From assembly GCA_903944725.1 (NCBI GenBank), contig CAJASX010000047.1, positions 1 to 45,979 on the forward strand: a DNA stretch of 45,979 nt, given 5' to 3'. Of this stretch, positions 1 to 9,966 are shown piece by piece (position 1 is the first letter of the stretch; each line of letters starts with the position of its first letter). Below the pieces are notes generated by a model that worked only from the letters and a program-made list of their open reading frames with translations, did no database searches and was not told the DNA's origin. Position numbers and translations under genes: made by a program. This DNA comes from an uncultured beta proteobacterium. Lineage in GTDB: Bacteria; Pseudomonadota; Gammaproteobacteria; Burkholderiales; Burkholderiaceae.

Positions 1-1419
1 GAGTATGGCATGCAAGCTAGTGGTTTGTATCGCTTATCAGATAGTCAGGCGCAAGAAATTTTGCAAATGCGCTTACAGCGTTTGACTGGTCTTGAGCAAG
101 ACAAAATTGTGGCGGAATATAAAGAAGTGATGACTGAAATTTCAGATTTGCTCGATTTATTAGCAAAGCCATCGCGAGTCACGCAGGTTATTGAAGAAGA
201 ATTAAAAGAAGTGCAAGCTGAATTTGGTATTGCTGGTGGTGATTCAGGGCGGCGCTCTTTTATTGAAATGAATGCGACTGAATTATTCACCGAAGATTTA
301 ATCACGCCGACCGATATGGTGGTGACCCTATCGCATACCGGTTATATGAAGAGCCAGCCTTTAAGTGAATATCGGGCGCAAAAACGGGGCGGCCGTGGTA
401 AGCAGGCTGCTACTACGAAAGATGAAGACTGGATTGATACTTTATTTGTTGCTAATACCCACGACACGATTTTATGTTTCTCCGATCGCGGTCGGATGTA
501 TTGGCTAAAAGTATGGGAAGTGCCGCAAGGCAGTCGTACTTCGCGTGGCAAGCCGATTGTGAATATGTTCCCGTTAATTGAGGGCGAAAAGATCACTGTC
601 ATTCTCCCAATTAAAGGTTATCAGGATGATCATTTTGTCTTTATGGCCACCAGCCTGGGTACCGTTAAGAAAACCCGTTTATCTGATTTTTCCAATCCCC
701 GTAAGGGCGGCATTATTGCGGTTGACTTAAACGAAAACGATTTCTTAGTTGGCGCAGCAATTACGGATGGTAAGCATGACGTCATGTTGTTCTCCGATGC
801 CGGTAAGGCTGTTCGCTTCGATGAGAATGATGTGCGCCCAATGGGCCGCACGGCACGTGGAGTAAGGGGCATGAATTTAGGACCTGATCAGCAAGTGATT
901 GCGATGTTAGTTGCCCCAGCTGAAGTCACTGAAGTAATCGTCGATGGCGTGGTTGTTAGCCCAGCAGTGGCGCTTGAGACTAGTGAGAACTCAACTACAG
1001 CCAATGTGATGGGCAGCGTCTTAACGGCCACTGAAAATGGATTCGGTAAGCGTACACCGATTACCGAGTACACCCGCCATGGACGCGGTACCAAAGGTAT
1101 GATTGCAATTCAGACTACTGAACGTAACGGTAAAGTGGTCGCAGCTGCCTTAGTTTCACCAGAAGATCAAATTATGTTGATTACAACGGGCGGAGTTTTA
1201 GTGCGCACCCGGGTTGCTGAAATTCGGGAGATGGGTCGAGCTACGCAGGGCGTAACTTTAATTAATGTCGATGAGGGTACTCATTTATCTGGTCTGCAAC
1301 GCATTGCGGAGAGTGATACCGATGACGAGGGCGATGAGGTTGACGCAGAAGGCGGTCTTGCTAGCGACGGCACGCTCGATGGAGCGCCTAATGTGCCTGC
1401 TGATGATGTGGATAACTAG
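1..1419 (+). CDS. gyrA: DNA gyrase subunit A, C-terminal part (5' end outside window)
   Basis: This is the 3' part of GyrA, the DNA-cleaving subunit of gyrase, which introduces negative supercoils with GyrB. The frame is open from base 1, so the gene starts upstream. The fragment holds the end of the breakage-reunion domain with its coiled coil, then the six-bladed beta-pinwheel DNA-wrapping domain. The GyrA-box is visible as QKRGGRG near bases 379-399, which separates it from ParC. An unusual segment rich in V, A, S and T lies between two blades at about bases 910-1010, where homologues such as E. coli GyrA have a short loop. The C-terminus is an acidic D/E-rich tail. It is followed 29 bp later by serC on the same strand. 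Confidence 0.97.
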   Translation, partial: EYGMQASGLYRLSDSQAQEILQMRLQRLTGLEQDKIVAEYKEVMTEISDLLDLLAKPSRVTQVIEEELKEVQAEFGIAGGDSGRRSFIEMNATELFTEDLITPTDMVVTLSHTGYMKSQPLSEYRAQKRGGRGKQAATTKDEDWIDTLFVANTHDTILCFSDRGRMYWLKVWEVPQGSRTSRGKPIVNMFPLIEGEKITVILPIKGYQDDHFVFMATSLGTVKKTRLSDFSNPRKGGIIAVDLNENDFLVGAAITDGKHDVMLFSDAGKAVRFDENDVRPMGRTARGVRGMNLGPDQQVIAMLVAPAEVTEVIVDGVVVSPAVALETSENSTTANVMGSVLTATENGFGKRTPITEYTRHGRGTKGMIAIQTTERNGKVVAAALVSPEDQIMLITTGGVLVRTRVAEIREMGRATQGVTLINVDEGTHLSGLQRIAESDTDDEGDEVDAEGGLASDGTLDGAPNVPADDVDN

Positions 1420-1448
1420 CCATTTATTTGGCTAATTAACTCACCACC

Positions 1449-2546
1449 ATGACGTTTGACCAGCGTATTTATAATTTCTCTGCGGGACCCGCAACCCTAC
1501 CTGCCGAAGTCTTGCAGCAAGCAGCCGATGAATTATTAAATTGGCATGGTCTTGGGACAAGCGTGATGGAAATTAGCCATCGCAGCAAAGAGTTTATGGC
1601 GGTGTACGAAGAAGCTTTGCAAGATTTACGTGCGTTAATGCACATACCTGATAACTATGAAATTTTGTTATTGCAAGGTGGGGGAATTGGTCAAAATGCG
1701 GCGGTTCCACTTAATTTAATGTCCTTAGCTCCGCATGGTCCCAAAGCCGATTTCATTGTCACGGGCGTGTGGTCTGAGAAGTCGATTAAAGAGGCTCAAA
1801 AATATGGGGTTGCTCATCTAGTGGCAACTTCAGTGGCAGATCATTACCGCTCGATTCCTGATCGATCGTCTTGGCAATTATCGAGCGATGCCGCGTATGT
1901 GCATTACTGCGCAAATGAAACCATTGGGGGGGTGGAATTTCAAACAATTCCAGAGGTTGGGGCGGCGCCCCTTGTTGCCGATATTTCTAGTAATATTTTG
2001 TCGCGAGAATTTGATGTGTCGCGTTGCGGCGTTTGTTTTGCTGGAGCGCAGAAAAATATTGGTCCAGCGGGCGCGGCGATCGTGATTATTCGGCGCGATT
2101 TAATCGGCCACCAAATGAAAATAACACCATCGGTATTTGATTGGGCTAAACAAGCGAATCATCAGTCGATGTTTAATACCCCAGCTACTTTCTCTGTTTA
2201 TATGGCAGGACTAGTATTTAAGTGGCTGATTAGGCAAGGTGGCGTTCCCGAGATGGCCAAGCGGAATCAAGTTAAGTCCCAACTTCTCTACGATTTCATT
2301 GATGGTAGTAGTTTGTATGAAAATCGCGTTGAAAAATCGGTACGTTCACGTATGAATGTCACCTTCTTTTTAAAAAATGAAGAATTAAATACTGCATTTT
2401 TGGCGCAATCGAGTGAAAATGGCTTAGCAGCATTACGCGGTCATAAAGCTGCCGGTGGCATGCGCGCTAGTATTTATAATGCGATGCCCTTGAAAGGCGT
2501 CGACACCTTAGTTGAATTTATGCGTGAATTTGAAAGAGTGGCTTAG
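1449..2546 (+). CDS. serC: Phosphoserine aminotransferase
   Basis: SerC is a class-V PLP aminotransferase that converts 3-phosphohydroxypyruvate and glutamate to phosphoserine. It also serves pyridoxal phosphate synthesis. The 365-residue length is normal. The N-terminal YNFSAGPATLP motif and the PLP lysine context AGAQKNIGPAG (Lys about 202) are diagnostic. There is no convincing Shine-Dalgarno before the ATG. It is the first gene of the serC-pheA-hisC-tyrA-aroA-cmk cluster, a gene order widely shared in beta- and gammaproteobacteria. pheA starts 4 bp after its stop, so the two are probably translated in sequence. Confidence 0.97.
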   Translation: MTFDQRIYNFSAGPATLPAEVLQQAADELLNWHGLGTSVMEISHRSKEFMAVYEEALQDLRALMHIPDNYEILLLQGGGIGQNAAVPLNLMSLAPHGPKADFIVTGVWSEKSIKEAQKYGVAHLVATSVADHYRSIPDRSSWQLSSDAAYVHYCANETIGGVEFQTIPEVGAAPLVADISSNILSREFDVSRCGVCFAGAQKNIGPAGAAIVIIRRDLIGHQMKITPSVFDWAKQANHQSMFNTPATFSVYMAGLVFKWLIRQGGVPEMAKRNQVKSQLLYDFIDGSSLYENRVEKSVRSRMNVTFFLKNEELNTAFLAQSSENGLAALRGHKAAGGMRASIYNAMPLKGVDTLVEFMREFERVA

Positions 2547-2549
2547 GAA

Positions 2550-3632
2550 ATGGCAACGGAAGATCAGCGCCTTGCACCCTTGCGAGCGCAAATTGATAAG
2601 CTCGATCTAGAGCTCCTCGAGCTCATGTCCAAACGCGCCCGTGCCGCTCAGGAAGTTGGGCATATTAAAGGCGAGACCGCATCGCCAGTTTTTCGTCCAG
2701 AGCGCGAACTACAAGTCATTACTAATTTGCATGAATCAAACCCAGGTCCCCTGCAGACCGAGGGGATCACCGCAATTTGGCGAGAAATTATGTCTGCTTG
2801 CCGCGCCTTAGAGGCTAAACAAATCATTGCTTATTTGGGTCCAAGAGGAACTTTTTCAGAGCAAGCAGCACAAGCTGCATTTGGCAGTTCGATTGAAGGG
2901 TTGGCGTGCAATAGTCTGGATGAAGTATTTAAAGCGGTAGAGAAGGGCGCGGCTCAATTTGGTGTAGTTCCAGTAGAAAATTCGAGCGAAGGTGCTATTT
3001 CACGCACTTTAGATTTACTCCTTGAATCGCCATTACAAATTAGCGGTGAAGTAGTGTTGCCGATTCGCCACCATTTGCTAACTAAGACAGGCTCGCTCGA
3101 TGGAGTATCGACGGTTTGTGCGCATGCGCAAGCATTAGCGCAGTGTCAGCAGTGGCTTACTGCGCATGCCCCAAATTTAAAACGGCAAGCGGTAAGTAGT
3201 AATGCCGAGGCAGCTCGTATGGCTTCGCTAGATCCCACATTAGCAGCCATTGCCGGTGAACCCGCGCAAATTGCTTACGGATTACAGGTTAATGCAGGGC
3301 ATATTCAAGATGATGCGCACAATCGGACCCGTTTCGTCATTATTGGCCGGCATACTTGCCAGGCAACCGGCCACGATCAAACTTCTTTGGTACTTTCGGT
3401 TGATAACCAAGCCGGCGCAGTCTATCGCTTATTAGCACCGTTAGCCCAACACGGTGTTTCAATGACACGCCTTGAATCTCGTCCGGCACGAAAAGGGACT
3501 TGGGAGTATCACTTTTATATTGATATCGCAGGTCATGCTGAGGATGAAAAGGTTGCCTTAGCCCTTGGCGATTTACAAAATCTTGCCGCTTTTTATAAAA
3601 TGCTGGGTTCTTACCCGCGCGCAGCGCTTTAA
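2550..3632 (+). CDS. pheA: Bifunctional chorismate mutase / prephenate dehydratase (P-protein)
   Basis: This enzyme makes phenylpyruvate from chorismate via prephenate, the committed route to phenylalanine. Three domains are visible in order: an AroQ-type chorismate mutase (about residues 1-90), prephenate dehydratase (about 93-270, with the catalytic TRF at 260-262) and a regulatory ACT domain (about 277-360) carrying the ESRP phenylalanine-binding motif at 309-312. Feedback inhibition by phenylalanine is therefore expected from family knowledge. The length of 360 is typical. The start lies 4 bp after the serC stop, with a short AGGA just ahead of the ATG. Confidence 0.97.
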   Translation: MATEDQRLAPLRAQIDKLDLELLELMSKRARAAQEVGHIKGETASPVFRPERELQVITNLHESNPGPLQTEGITAIWREIMSACRALEAKQIIAYLGPRGTFSEQAAQAAFGSSIEGLACNSLDEVFKAVEKGAAQFGVVPVENSSEGAISRTLDLLLESPLQISGEVVLPIRHHLLTKTGSLDGVSTVCAHAQALAQCQQWLTAHAPNLKRQAVSSNAEAARMASLDPTLAAIAGEPAQIAYGLQVNAGHIQDDAHNRTRFVIIGRHTCQATGHDQTSLVLSVDNQAGAVYRLLAPLAQHGVSMTRLESRPARKGTWEYHFYIDIAGHAEDEKVALALGDLQNLAAFYKMLGSYPRAAL

Positions 3633-3638
3633 TTTACG

Positions 3639-4775
3639 ATGGTCACTAAGTTAGTAAGGCTCGGACTGCAACATGTGCAAGATATTGCACCTTACATTGG
3701 CGGCCGACCTATTAGCGAAGTCGCTCGCGAGTATGGGCTCGTTGAAAGCAAGATTGTTAAGCTAGCCTCAAATGAAAATCCGCTGGGTATGCCGCAGTCG
3801 GCAATTGATGCAATGTCCCGAGCAGCTAGTGACTTAGGCCGTTATCCTGATTCCAATGGCTTTGAGCTAAAGGAAGTTCTTTCCAGTCGCCTTGGTGTTC
3901 CTAGCGATTGGATTACCTTGGGGAATGGCAGCAATGATATTTTGGAGCTTGCTGCACGAGCGGTAGCCCAAGCAGGCGACACTATTATTTTTTCTAAGCA
4001 TGCTTTTGCGGTCTATTCATTAGCAACGCAAGCCGTTGGTGCACAGGCTATCGAAGTCGCACCCACGGCTGATTATGGACATGATTTAACTGCCATGCTG
4101 GCAGCAGTTAACAATACCGAGTCATTAGGGCAATCTAAAGTAAGGCTAGTTTTTATTGCTAATCCCAATAATCCAACGGGTAGTTATTTAAGCGCGTCGG
4201 CAATTGAAGCTTTTTTAAGTGTTGTACCTAGTCATGTGGTGGTGGTATTGGACGAGGCGTACAACGAATACTTAAGTCCCGAACAGCGTTATAACGCGAT
4301 TGACTGGGTTAAGCGCTTTCCTAATTTACTGGTATCAAGAAGTTTTTCTAAAGCCTATGGTTTAGCTGGTTTGCGTATTGGCTATGGCGTTGCGCAACCT
4401 GAGTTAACCGATTTACTCAATCGAATTCGCCAGCCATTTAATGTGAACAGTTTGGCGCAAGCTGCGGCGATTGCTGTTTTACAAGATACTCAATTTTTAC
4501 AGCGTGGTTATGACTTGAATCGCGCTGGTTATGCACAGTTGACTACAGCATTCGCCGAACTTAATTTGCCATTTTTGCCCTCAGCGGGTAACTTTGTTTT
4601 AGTCAGGGTGGGCGACGATGAAGGTGCAGGTGCACGCGTGAATTTAGCGTTGGTTAAGCGGGGCATTATTGTGCGACCGGTTGGTAATTATGGTTTGCCG
4701 CAATGGTTACGTATTTCAATTGGCTTGCCTGAAGAAAACGCCATCTTTATTGCAGCCTTACGCGATATCTTATGA
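3639..4775 (+). CDS. hisC: Histidinol-phosphate / aromatic aminotransferase
   Basis: This is a class-I/II PLP aminotransferase of the HisC family. The SNENPLG motif, the DEAYNEY motif around Asp205 and the Schiff-base lysine in SRSFSKAYGLAGLRIGYG (Lys about 238) are all present. Because it sits between pheA and tyrA, I infer that it mainly transaminates phenylpyruvate and hydroxyphenylpyruvate. A second HisC in the his operon would serve histidine, as in other betaproteobacteria, but that operon is outside the window. It overlaps tyrA by 4 bp, consistent with translational coupling. Confidence 0.92.
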   Translation: MVTKLVRLGLQHVQDIAPYIGGRPISEVAREYGLVESKIVKLASNENPLGMPQSAIDAMSRAASDLGRYPDSNGFELKEVLSSRLGVPSDWITLGNGSNDILELAARAVAQAGDTIIFSKHAFAVYSLATQAVGAQAIEVAPTADYGHDLTAMLAAVNNTESLGQSKVRLVFIANPNNPTGSYLSASAIEAFLSVVPSHVVVVLDEAYNEYLSPEQRYNAIDWVKRFPNLLVSRSFSKAYGLAGLRIGYGVAQPELTDLLNRIRQPFNVNSLAQAAAIAVLQDTQFLQRGYDLNRAGYAQLTTAFAELNLPFLPSAGNFVLVRVGDDEGAGARVNLALVKRGIIVRPVGNYGLPQWLRISIGLPEENAIFIAALRDIL

Positions 4776-5644
4776 GTCAAGCCCATTTTGGAACAGTAAC
4801 GATTGTTGGGGTGGGCTTAATTGGCGCCTCACTTGGCTTAGCTTTAAAAAAAGCGGGTTGCGTTACAGAGGTATTGGGGGTGGGGCGTAGTCAAGCAAAT
4901 TTAGATCAAGCATTAAAAATGGGCGCGATTGATGCTGTAGTAAGTCTCGCTGAGGCGGCCCTACGTTCGCAAATTATTGTTTTATGTATGCCCGTTGCGC
5001 AAATGCGTGCGTGCTTTACTGCTCTCGAACCGATTCTACAAGTCAATACCTTAGTGACTGATGCCGGTAGCACTAAAAGCGATATTATTTTGGCAGCAAA
5101 AGAAGTATTGGGAAAAAAGGCCTGCCAATTTATTCCCGCTCACCCAATTGCTGGAGGTGCACAACATGGTGCTGCGGCGGCGCAAGTTGATTTATTTAAG
5201 GGAAAACAAACCATCATTTGCCCCTTGCAAGAAAATTCTGCCGCCGATTTAGATTTAATTAAACAATTTTGGAGCGCCACAGGCACAACTGTAAAATTAA
5301 TTTCAGCAATACAACACGATGCTATTTATGCTGCTGTGTCTCACTTGCCTCATGTCTTATCTTATGCATTGATGTTAAGCGTGATGAATGCAGAAGACGC
5401 TGCCGAGAAATTAGGTCACGCGGGCGGCGGGTTTCGTGATTTCACCCGCATAGCTGCCTCTAGCCCCGAAATGTGGCGCGACATTTGTTTGGCTAATCGG
5501 GTGGCGATCTTGCATGAATTAGATCAGTATCTTGCTATCACAAAACACTTACGCGATTTAATTGCCAATAGTGATGGCGCTGCCTTAGAAAAATTATTTA
5601 TTAAGGCGAGTGAGGCACGCCAAAAATGGACTGGGTCTGAATGA
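4772..5644 (+). CDS. tyrA: Prephenate dehydrogenase
   Basis: TyrA oxidatively decarboxylates prephenate to 4-hydroxyphenylpyruvate for tyrosine synthesis. The protein has 290 residues. An N-terminal Rossmann fold begins with GVGLIG (13-18), and the catalytic histidine lies in [12 protein letters not shown] (His about 124). There is no fused chorismate mutase or ACT domain, so it is the short monofunctional form usual for this supraoperon. The ATG overlaps the hisC stop, and its own stop overlaps the aroA ATG by 4 bp, so three consecutive genes are coupled. Confidence 0.96.
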   Translation: MSQAHFGTVTIVGVGLIGASLGLALKKAGCVTEVLGVGRSQANLDQALKMGAIDAVVSLAEAALRSQIIVLCMPVAQMRACFTALEPILQVNTLVTDAGSTKSDIILAAKEVLGKKACQFIPAHPIAGGAQHGAAAAQVDLFKGKQTIICPLQENSAADLDLIKQFWSATGTTVKLISAIQHDAIYAAVSHLPHVLSYALMLSVMNAEDAAEKLGHAGGGFRDFTRIAASSPEMWRDICLANRVAILHELDQYLAITKHLRDLIANSDGAALEKLFIKASEARQKWTGSE

Positions 5645-6978
5645 CTGAGCTTAGTCAAGCTGCCATGATTCAATTGGGCCCATTTACCCAAGCCAGTGGA
5701 GTAGTGCAATTACCCGGTTCTAAAAGTATCTCTAATCGCGCTTTGCTCTTAGCAGCTTTAGCTAGTGGAGAAACCCTTTTACAAAATTTATTGGATGCTG
5801 ACGATACCCAAGTGATGCGGCAAGCCTTGCGCGCTTTGGGTTTGCAGGTAACCGATCATGTCTTTGAGTTGGCTTGTTCTGTACAGGGGAGTAGCGGGCA
5901 CTTTCCTGTTAAGCAAGCTGATTTGATGATGGGTAATGCGGGTACCGCCATTCGCCCCTTAACGGCGGCTTTAGCTGTACAAGGGGGTTCTTATCGCTTA
6001 TCGGGTGTGCCGCGCATGCACGAGCGACCCATCCGCGATTTGGTAGATGGTTTGCGCCAGCTCGGCGCTAAAATTATGTATCTTGGTACGGAAGGTTATC
6101 CGCCGATTCAAATTAATCCAACTACGATTTCAATTCCTGCGGTAGTACAAGTACGTGGCGATGTATCTAGTCAGTTTTTAACAGCTTTACTAATGACCTT
6201 ACCGTTGGTGGCAAAGCAAGCCATTCGCCTTGAAGTGGTTGGTGATTTAATTTCTCGTCCCTATATCGAAATTACCCTCAAGATGATGGCTTTGTTTGGC
6301 GTGCTTGTGCAGTGTCCTGATGATCATACTTTTGTCATTCCCGCATCTACTGGCACTGCGTACCAAAGCCCTGGCACCGTAATGGTTGAGGGCGATGCTT
6401 CATCAGCATCCTATTTTTTAGCCGCCGGTGCCATTGCCAAAGGTCCGATGCGGGTGTTGGGAGTGGGTCGCGATAGCATCCAAGGCGATGTTGCTTTTGT
6501 CGAAGCATTGGCACAAATGGGGGCAATTATTCGTCAGGGCACCGATTGGCTCGAAGTAGCTGGAATACAAACGGCTTCAGGTCGTTTACAAGGCATTACC
6601 TTAGATTGCACGGCGATTCCAGATGCAGCTATGACCTTAGCTGTGGTTGCCTTATTTGCCGAAGGCGAAACTCGCTTAAATAATATTGCTAGTTGGCGGG
6701 TAAAAGAAACAGATCGCATTGCTGCGATGGCAAAAGAGCTGCAAAAATTAGGAGCAAGTGTTGAGGAAGGGCAAGATTATCTGTGCATTCGGCCGCCTAT
6801 TTCACTCGCAAATTGGCGCACACCAGCCGAGGGAATCGATACCTACGATGATCATCGGATGGCCATGTGTTTTTCATTGGCAAGTTTTGGTCCCAAGGCA
6901 ATTCAAATAAATCATCCTGGGTGCGTGGCTAAAACTTTCCCTGATTATTTTGCCGTTTTCACAAAGCACCTTGCTTAG
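5641..6978 (+). CDS. aroA: 3-phosphoshikimate 1-carboxyvinyltransferase (EPSP synthase)
   Basis: AroA transfers enolpyruvyl from PEP to shikimate-3-phosphate, the sixth step of the shikimate pathway. Visible family motifs are PGSKSISNR (25-33), the PEP-loop sequence [12 protein letters not shown] (98-109) and [15 protein letters not shown] in the C-terminal half. The length of 445 is typical. The loop reads G-N-A-G-T-A-x-R-P, as in glyphosate-sensitive class I enzymes. The start overlaps the tyrA stop, and cmk follows after 19 bp. Confidence 0.97.
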   Translation: MTELSQAAMIQLGPFTQASGVVQLPGSKSISNRALLLAALASGETLLQNLLDADDTQVMRQALRALGLQVTDHVFELACSVQGSSGHFPVKQADLMMGNAGTAIRPLTAALAVQGGSYRLSGVPRMHERPIRDLVDGLRQLGAKIMYLGTEGYPPIQINPTTISIPAVVQVRGDVSSQFLTALLMTLPLVAKQAIRLEVVGDLISRPYIEITLKMMALFGVLVQCPDDHTFVIPASTGTAYQSPGTVMVEGDASSASYFLAAGAIAKGPMRVLGVGRDSIQGDVAFVEALAQMGAIIRQGTDWLEVAGIQTASGRLQGITLDCTAIPDAAMTLAVVALFAEGETRLNNIASWRVKETDRIAAMAKELQKLGASVEEGQDYLCIRPPISLANWRTPAEGIDTYDDHRMAMCFSLASFGPKAIQINHPGCVAKTFPDYFAVFTKHLA

Positions 6979-6997
6979 TCAACTTAAAGCGTAATTA

Positions 6998-7654
6998 ATG
7001 CCATCTTCACCCCCCGTAATTGCCATTGATGGCCCCACTGCTTCGGGCAAAGGTACGGTAGCAGTTTTGGTGGCCGAGGCTTTGGGTTTTCATTACTTAG
7101 AAAGTGGCGCCTTATATCGATTAGTGGCACTGGCCAGCGAGCGAGCGGGACTCAGTTCAACCGATGCTGTTGCTTTGGGGCAACTAACTGGCGCGCTGTC
7201 AATCGCCTTTAAAGATGGCTTGGTTTTGTTGCAAGGGGAGGATGTAAGCACCGCTCTTCGAGCCGAGCCAATTGGCAAAAGAGCATCAGAAGTAGCCATC
7301 CACCCAGAGGTTAGAGCTGCTTTAGTGGGTTTGCAGCGCAGTTTTCGCCAATTACCAGGTTTAGTCGCTGATGGGCGCGATATGGGCAGCGTGATTTTTC
7401 CCGATGCCAGCCTTAAGGTCTACCTCACCGCAAGCGTGCTTGCGCGAGGCCAGCGAAGGTATAAGCAGTTGATAGCTAAGGGATTTTCTGCTAATATGGC
7501 AGACTTACTGTTAGATTTAGAAGATCGTGATGCACGGGATCAAACCCGCGAAAATGCGCCCCTCTTAATTGCAGTTGGAGCTAAAACCCTTGATACCTCC
7601 GATTTATCGGTAGATCAAGCGGTGCAGCAGGTTTTAGCTTGGTATCGCCTTTGA
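6998..7654 (+). CDS. cmk: Cytidylate kinase
   Basis: Cmk phosphorylates (d)CMP to (d)CDP with ATP. The P-loop [10 protein letters not shown] (11-20) and the [19 protein letters not shown] segment are characteristic. The 218-residue length matches the family. It is the last gene of the aromatic cluster and precedes rpsA by 142 bp, the classic cmk-rpsA neighbourhood. The start follows a short AT-rich spacer without a clear Shine-Dalgarno. Confidence 0.96.
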   Translation: MPSSPPVIAIDGPTASGKGTVAVLVAEALGFHYLESGALYRLVALASERAGLSSTDAVALGQLTGALSIAFKDGLVLLQGEDVSTALRAEPIGKRASEVAIHPEVRAALVGLQRSFRQLPGLVADGRDMGSVIFPDASLKVYLTASVLARGQRRYKQLIAKGFSANMADLLLDLEDRDARDQTRENAPLLIAVGAKTLDTSDLSVDQAVQQVLAWYRL

Positions 7655-7727
7655 AGCAAATTAGTAGTGTATTTTTGTTTTACCTAGTTTTTTAGCGTCT
7701 TCAGAAACTCTACAACGCAAATTCTTG

Positions 7728-7796
7728 AAAGCGTGTTTCTGTAAGGCTTTTGCAACCTAACCCGTCGGGCCTTCCGGCGGCACAAAGTGAATACTC
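7728..7796 (+). promoter_or_regulatory. rpsA leader with two hairpins
   Basis: Two possible RNA hairpins precede rpsA. One pairs AAAGC (7728-7732) with GCTTT (7746-7750). The other is a 7-bp GC-rich stem, CCGTCGG (7762-7768) with CCGGCGG (7774-7780), with a 5-base loop and one G-U pair, ending 16 bases before the ATG. No convincing Shine-Dalgarno is seen. In E. coli the rpsA start region is also structured, lacks a strong Shine-Dalgarno and is autogenously repressed by S1. A similar role here is inference. I could not place a convincing promoter in this gap. Confidence 0.5.
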
Positions 7797-9470
7797 ATGT
7801 CTGAATCTTTTGCAGCACTATTTGAAGAATCCCTAACTCGTTCCAATATGAAAACCGGCCAGGTTATTTCGGCTGAAGTACTTCGTATTGATCACAATTT
7901 CGTAGTTGTAAACGCTGGCTTAAAGTCAGAAGCGTTTATTCCTGTTGAAGAATTCCATAACGATGCTGGTGAAATTGAAGTTAACCCAGGTGATTTCGTA
8001 TCGGTTGCTATTGATGCGTTGGAAAACGGCTATGGCGATACGATCCTATCCCGCGATAAAGCCAAACGTTTAGCATCTTGGATGAATCTTGAAAAAGCCC
8101 TCGAACAAGCCGAGATCGTAACTGGCACGGTTACAGGTAAAGTAAAAGGCGGCCTCACTGTAATGGTAAATGGCATTCGTGCATTCTTGCCTGGCTCACT
8201 GGTTGATACCCGCCCCATTAAAGATACAAGCCCTTATGAAGGCAAAACGATGGAGTTTAAGGTTATTAAACTTGATCGCAAACGTAACAATGTGGTGCTC
8301 TCACGTCGGGCAGTTGTTGAAGCAAGTCAAGGCGAAGAGCGTGCTAAGTTAATGACCAACCTCAAAGAAGGAAGTGTGGTTCAGGGCGTAGTTAAAAATA
8401 TTACTGACTACGGCGCTTTCGTTGACTTAGGCGGTATCGACGGTCTTTTACATATCACCGATTTAGCATGGCGGCGTGTACGCCACCCCAGCGAGATGTT
8501 GACGGTAGGTCAAGAAGTGACCGCAAAGATTTTGAAATTTGATCAAGAGAAGAATCGTGTTTCTCTCGGCGTCAAACAACTTGGTGACGATCCTTGGGTG
8601 GGTATTGCCCGTCGTTATCCACCGAATACCCGTTTATTCGGCAAGGTAACAAACCTTACCGATTACGGCGCGTTTGTTGAAATTGAAAGTGGTATCGAAG
8701 GTTTGGTTCACGTTTCTGAAATGGACTGGACCAATAAAAACGTGGCGCCAAGTAAGGCCACCGCATTAGGTACTGAAGTTGAAGTAATGGTGCTCGATAT
8801 TGATGAAGATAAACGCCGTATTAGCCTGGGCATTAAGCAGTGCAAAGCGAATCCTTGGGAAGAGTTTTCACGTGGGCAACAAAAAGGCGATAAGTTAACT
8901 GGTGCAATTAAGTCGATTACCGACTTCGGAGTGTTTATTGGTTTGCCTGGTGGTATCGATGGCTTAGTTCACCTTTCAGACCTATCATGGAATGAGCCAG
9001 GCGAAGAAGCGGTAAAGAAATACAAAAAAGGCGATGAAGTTGAGGCTACTGTATTGGCCATTGATGTTGAGAAAGAGCGTATTTCGCTTGGTATCAAGCA
9101 GTTGTCTGGCGACCCATTTAATAATTACACTTCGACTAGCGACAAAGGCAGCATGGTTACTGGTACTGTGAAGAGTGTTGATGCAAAGGGCGCAGTCATT
9201 CATTTGGCTGATGAAGTAGAGGCTTATTTGCGTGCCTCAGAAATTTCAACTGACCGCGTTGAAGATGCTCGCAATGTCTTGAAAGAAGGTGACTCTGTGA
9301 CCGCAATGATTATTAATATCGATCGTAAGTCACGCAATATCAATCTTTCAATTAAAGCCAAAGATAGCGCTGATCAACAAGAAACCATTACTAAGATGCA
9401 GGGTGAAGCGCAAACTGGCACTACCAATTTAGGCGCTTTATTAAAAGCAAAAATGGACAATCAGGGCTAA
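7797..9470 (+). CDS. rpsA: 30S ribosomal protein S1
   Basis: S1 brings mRNA to the 30S subunit and is essential for translating most leadered mRNAs in proteobacteria. The 557 residues hold six S1/OB repeats, at roughly 20-90, 105-172, 190-260, 277-347, 364-434 and 450-520. Repeats three to five carry the clear ITDYGAFV / DFGVFIGL and RISLGIKQ signatures. Codon use looks more biased (more CTC and GGT, fewer TTA) than in neighbouring genes, as expected for high expression. It has a structured leader and is followed by a strong terminator, so it can be an independent unit. Confidence 0.98.
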   Translation: MSESFAALFEESLTRSNMKTGQVISAEVLRIDHNFVVVNAGLKSEAFIPVEEFHNDAGEIEVNPGDFVSVAIDALENGYGDTILSRDKAKRLASWMNLEKALEQAEIVTGTVTGKVKGGLTVMVNGIRAFLPGSLVDTRPIKDTSPYEGKTMEFKVIKLDRKRNNVVLSRRAVVEASQGEERAKLMTNLKEGSVVQGVVKNITDYGAFVDLGGIDGLLHITDLAWRRVRHPSEMLTVGQEVTAKILKFDQEKNRVSLGVKQLGDDPWVGIARRYPPNTRLFGKVTNLTDYGAFVEIESGIEGLVHVSEMDWTNKNVAPSKATALGTEVEVMVLDIDEDKRRISLGIKQCKANPWEEFSRGQQKGDKLTGAIKSITDFGVFIGLPGGIDGLVHLSDLSWNEPGEEAVKKYKKGDEVEATVLAIDVEKERISLGIKQLSGDPFNNYTSTSDKGSMVTGTVKSVDAKGAVIHLADEVEAYLRASEISTDRVEDARNVLKEGDSVTAMIINIDRKSRNINLSIKAKDSADQQETITKMQGEAQTGTTNLGALLKAKMDNQG

Positions 9471-9477
9471 TTTAAAG

Positions 9478-9510
9478 AAACGCTACTTTCATTTGAAGGT
9501 AGCGTTTTTT
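9478..9510 (+). terminator. Rho-independent terminator after rpsA
   Basis: A 12-bp inverted repeat has the arms AACGCTACTTTC and GAAGGTAGCGTT, with one G-U pair and a 4-base ATTT loop. It is followed directly by a run of T ending at 9510. It starts 8 bases after the rpsA stop and ends 11 bases before the ihfB ATG. Confidence 0.9.
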
Positions 9511-9521
9511 ACTTATTCATC

Positions 9522-9857
9522 ATGTCAGATCAAGAGCAACAAGCCATTACGCGTTCAGAGTTGGTTGAAAGCTTGGCGGAGCAATTCCCCCAATTGCTGC
9601 CGCGCGATGTAGAGTTGGCGGTAAAAACCTTGCTTGATACCATGACCCAAGCTTTAGCTGAAGGAAAGCGGATTGAATTGCGTGGAGTTGGAAGTTTTGT
9701 TTTACATCATCGCCCAGCGCGTGCGGGGAGAAACCCAAAATCTGGCGAAAAGGTCTTAATTCCCGAGAAAAGAGTGCCGCATTTCAAACCCGGTAAAGAA
9801 TTGCGCGAGCGAGTCGATTATCAAGCACTTAAAACCAAAGGTAGTTCTGGTGCTTAG
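9522..9857 (+). CDS. ihfB: Integration host factor subunit beta
   Basis: IhfB forms the IHF heterodimer with IhfA and bends DNA sharply at specific sites. The sequence has the HU/IHF fold: an N-terminal helical part with [13 protein letters not shown] and [25 protein letters not shown], then the DNA-inserting beta arm [15 protein letters not shown] with the intercalating proline, then [13 protein letters not shown]. At 111 residues it is slightly longer than E. coli IhfB because of a short C-terminal extension. The rpsA-ihfB order is conserved in proteobacteria. The ATG lies just beyond the rpsA terminator, with no strong Shine-Dalgarno. Confidence 0.96.
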   Translation: MSDQEQQAITRSELVESLAEQFPQLLPRDVELAVKTLLDTMTQALAEGKRIELRGVGSFVLHHRPARAGRNPKSGEKVLIPEKRVPHFKPGKELRERVDYQALKTKGSSGA

Positions 9858-9942
9858 TTGCCATAGGAGTTGCCGCATTAGTCGTCACAGCAATCGCCAC
9901 TGCAGTAGATACCGACTAAGTAGTTGTTTTGGGGGCTCTCTC

Positions 9943-9966
9943 AGGTCTGTAAAGACTTAATTTTTT
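9943..9966 (+). terminator. Possible weak terminator downstream of ihfB
   Basis: A 6-bp stem, AGGTCT (9943-9948) with AGACTT (9953-9958), has one G-U pair and a GTAA loop. It is followed by AATTTTTT. The stem is short and AU-rich, so any termination would be partial. It lies in the 124-bp gap before lapB. Confidence 0.35.

Noticed and set aside
1417-1437. Terminator between gyrA and serC
   Set aside because: TAGCC/GGCTA can form a 5-bp hairpin, but no T-run follows and serC starts within a few bases, so it is more likely chance.
9845-9919. Small ORF encoding a hydrophobic peptide between ihfB and lapB
   Set aside because: The frame has no ATG, GTG or TTG start, begins inside ihfB and covers only 24 residues. 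It is not annotated as a gene, only discussed as a possible lapA remnant.
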